A DNA stretch of 64,000 nucleotides from Haliotis asinina (lineage: Eukaryota > Mollusca > Gastropoda > Lepetellida > Haliotidae). The stretch covers positions 35,391,054 through 35,455,053 of the forward strand of contig NC_090282.1 in NCBI RefSeq assembly GCF_037392515.1, read 5' to 3'. Each line of letters begins with the position of its first letter. The first letter of the stretch is position 1. A model generated the notes under the pieces. That model worked only from the letters and a program-made list of their open reading frames with translations. It made no database searches and was not told the origin of the DNA. The position numbers and the translations under genes were made by a program. Positions 61,517-64,000 of the stretch are shown here, piece after piece.

Positions 61517-63333
61517 CCTTCACGGGTGAACCTGGTAGTAACTGTGACAGTATGTATAGATGTACAGACGATCAAACTTGTATCCGTTGTGTTTACTTCG
61601 AGGAAACTGAAGTCATATGTACGTACTGATGTCCGAGCGAAGATCTTCATCTGTTTCGAGCATGCAGGCAGAGAGACGGGCCACGAAGATACGAGGTACT
61701 ATCAATAGGTTCTGAGCATAAACTAATTCAGGTGTGTGCATTGTGACAACAGCTGTATGCTTTTGGCGAATGGTGTATGGTTTATATCATCCGCAGAAAG
61801 GTAATATTTACGTGCACATGTGTATAGTTTCCGGTCACGTGACATCTAATCCCAAGTAACCCTAATGAAACGGCAGTATTGGGTAAGCTTGAGTACAGAG
61901 CAGTCATAGAAGTTTGGGTCCCTTAGGGGCCTCCGGTGAAACACACTGGGGAGCGATTGACAACGATACGGGTACCCGATGGATAGCTCTGTCCTGACTA
62001 CCATTCTGCTTCTGGTCACTGTTCAGGAATGAAAGCAGACTGATGTTGTTGTGTCTGTGTTATCCTCCTCGTAGTCACACCTTTCACGTGAACATTTCAA
62101 AAGATTTGGCACACATATAGGATGCGTAGATCCTTAAATCTATACTATTTCATAAATAGTATATCAATCTAATGATTATAAAGGGTATTTAGTGATTCTG
62201 GAATTTAAAGAGGCAAGTCTAGATAAGGGAGCAGTCCAAGGACGCCAGTCTGTTATTTATATTTTTAAAGAAATCCTCATTAAAATAATAATTATTATTA
62301 TTACCTTAGAGCGTCTATACAAAGAGTGCGATCATCTTTTAAACCACTTAAATAATGAATGACCAATGTTTAACTAGTATACTCATGTACACTTTATGGT
62401 GTATGCATTTTATAAAAAAATCTATCCAGGCATATTATTATATACATTAACAAAGTACATTTTATAACATGCATGCATGTTTACTGCATGCATGTCCACA
62501 TGTTAGCCACACCACACAGTCTCTAGTCAGCACTCGAAGAAGACCTGGCTTTCTGCAGCGCTCCTCGTGCGTAGTAGAGACGAACGCCAAGCGAAACTGA
62601 GGTTGAAACAGATGATGCCCTGTGATGCTCCAGGAGGGACCTGGCTCTTGAAAAACATTCCAGCAGATGTTTTATGCTAGTTTTGTGACCACTTTTTTAC
62701 AACGTCACCGTCATGGAACAGAGCGTGTTATACTAGGTGCCACTGGACTGGTTTCATATTAAAGCTTCATAACTGTGTTGAACGTTTCCAACTTTTGAAT
62801 TTGAAACCAAATATAGGCGGGAGGCCCGGTTTTGACGAATAAAGCTCAACAGCATTCTGTAAGATTTAACTACCAGATGCGAGGTCAACCACATTACGAG
62901 TGACAAAATGAATGTGAAATTCATCAAAACACTAAGAGATATATTCAGTTAATAATCTGCTCTGCAAAGAAATGATGTATTTCATATTCTGCATTAGGTT
63001 ACCCCATTGTTACACAATACCACTGCTGTTTCAACCGATTAGACTATTGTCATGGATTTTGTATCAACACGAGAAAGGTAATGAATCTTCTTCGTGCATA
63101 TATAGTGTCAGACTAACGAAACTAAAAGCAGGTGGCCAGATGCTATCTGTGCTTCTGTTGTGCAGAATTTACAAGTAGCATTTTACCATCATATTACCAA
63201 TAATAGTAAATATATTTTGAGTAGGTATGTTTTTCAGCATTTTCGAAGTTATATAACTCCTGTTCTCTTATCTCGTCAACATATCTATAAATGAGGTTTA
63301 ATAAAATGATTCTTAACTGGTCTTCGGATACCC

Positions 63334-63739
63334 TCAATAATGGTATGTGGAAAAATTATTGTTGAGCGAGACATGCAGTAAACTCATCGTCTGCACAGCC
63401 CTACTGTGCGATAACTCTTCTCCAGGGACCGGTTCGTTATTATCAACATGTCTCAAATAATCAAGTTCTTTACAACTTGAACAGTTCGCCATGCATTGTC
63501 AGCATAAATTTCCAAACAAGTTTTGCAGAATATTCTTTTTGGTAAAGCGGTTTGGGAGCAACGTCTCCGTTTCCAGTGAAATGTCAACAAAACGAGTGAC
63601 ACTCCAGCGACAATCAGCTCCGGTTTCGCTTGATAAACACTTTTTACAAAATTGTTTGAAATTCCAGAAACCCGTTCGCATGTTCCACTTTCAGCGTGAG
63701 ATAACACAACACAGCAAGCAGAACTCGTATTTCGCTCAT
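63334..63739 (-). pseudogene. Possible broken secreted-protein sequence
   Basis: A minus-strand ATG at 63739 opens a good signal-peptide-like start, MSEIRVLLAVLCYLTLKVEH, but the frame ends after 31 codons. A neighbouring frame, overlapping its end, continues with Cys-rich text (FCKKCLSSETGADCRW), has one in-frame TGA at 63499-63501, then reads QCMANCSSCKELDYL to a stop at 63334. It could be a gene with two lesions, two exons of a real gene with a mis-set border, or chance. No family is recognised. Confidence 0.25.
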
Positions 63740-64000
63740 GTTACGCTAGCTGGAATACTTCATCAAAACGTATCTGATCCTTGATATTTACATGGCTCTG
63801 CGAGAAACAAAAGTGAAAATGAGTTGGGAGAGCTTCAACATCCATCAGTCCATTATTCTAAGATCATTTCTTGATTTTTCGGAGATATGAGACTCCTTGT
63901 GAGAACAAGCGTGATTTATCGTGAAAGCAAAATAAATATTATGAACCCATTGCTTTCTCATGCATTATAATATGTGCATGATACAGAAGTAGTTTTTTTG

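Larger units (their letters stand above)
51446..64000. other. Gene-poor right flank
   Basis: Apart from the items listed (SINEs, repeat C, CpG-rich segment, retroelement fragment, microsatellite, edge ORFs) I see no supported gene. The 106-codon frame at 52349-52669 has a hydrophobic second half but no recognisable family. Confidence 0.5.

Overview
The window is animal genomic DNA, most probably from a gastropod mollusc and perhaps an abalone (Haliotis). Genes are split by short GT-AG introns, the sequence is AT-rich, and spacers are littered with copies of two SINE-like repeats ending in a shared tail (gcggcgtaaaactaaactca followed by ACTC units). I associate that tail with abalone genomes from memory; a database search was not possible.

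Region by region. (1) 1-11018, + strand: the last 12 recognisable exons (about 1,235 codons) of a VPS13B/COH1 gene, a giant bridge-like lipid-transfer protein; the rest of the gene lies upstream of the window. Intron phases agree at every junction. Its 3' UTR may run to an AATAAA near 12650. (2) 18864-25515, - strand: a complete four-exon GILT (IFI30-like) thiol reductase gene of about 220 codons with signal peptide, CPFC active site, CQHG signature and a likely poly(A) signal. (3) 50012-51430, - strand: an intronless coding region for a 472-residue class A GPCR with altered microswitches. (4) Weaker items: a Cys-rich putative terminal exon (48862-49066, -), an isolated exon-like segment (32556-32758, +), a degraded retroelement fragment (59302-59665, -), and a decayed or mispredicted secreted-protein sequence near the right edge (63334-63739, -). 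The remainder (about 25.5-48.8 kb and 51.5-64 kb) is gene-poor and repeat-rich.

The three confident genes do not form a pathway. VPS13B acts in Golgi/endosome lipid transfer and GILT in lysosomal disulfide reduction, so they are thematically related, but no functional linkage can be inferred from position.

The most unusual structure is that three VPS13B exons, including the last one, have had their 3' ends (coding sequence plus splice donor, or plus stop codon) copied into tandem repeats in the following intron or UTR. Also notable: a SINE that landed 16 nt inside a GILT splice donor, a nested SINE-in-SINE with a 12-bp target duplication, two fold-back element families, a TA-flanked MITE, and a CpG-rich segment with a 16-bp CRE-like palindrome at 54.9 kb.
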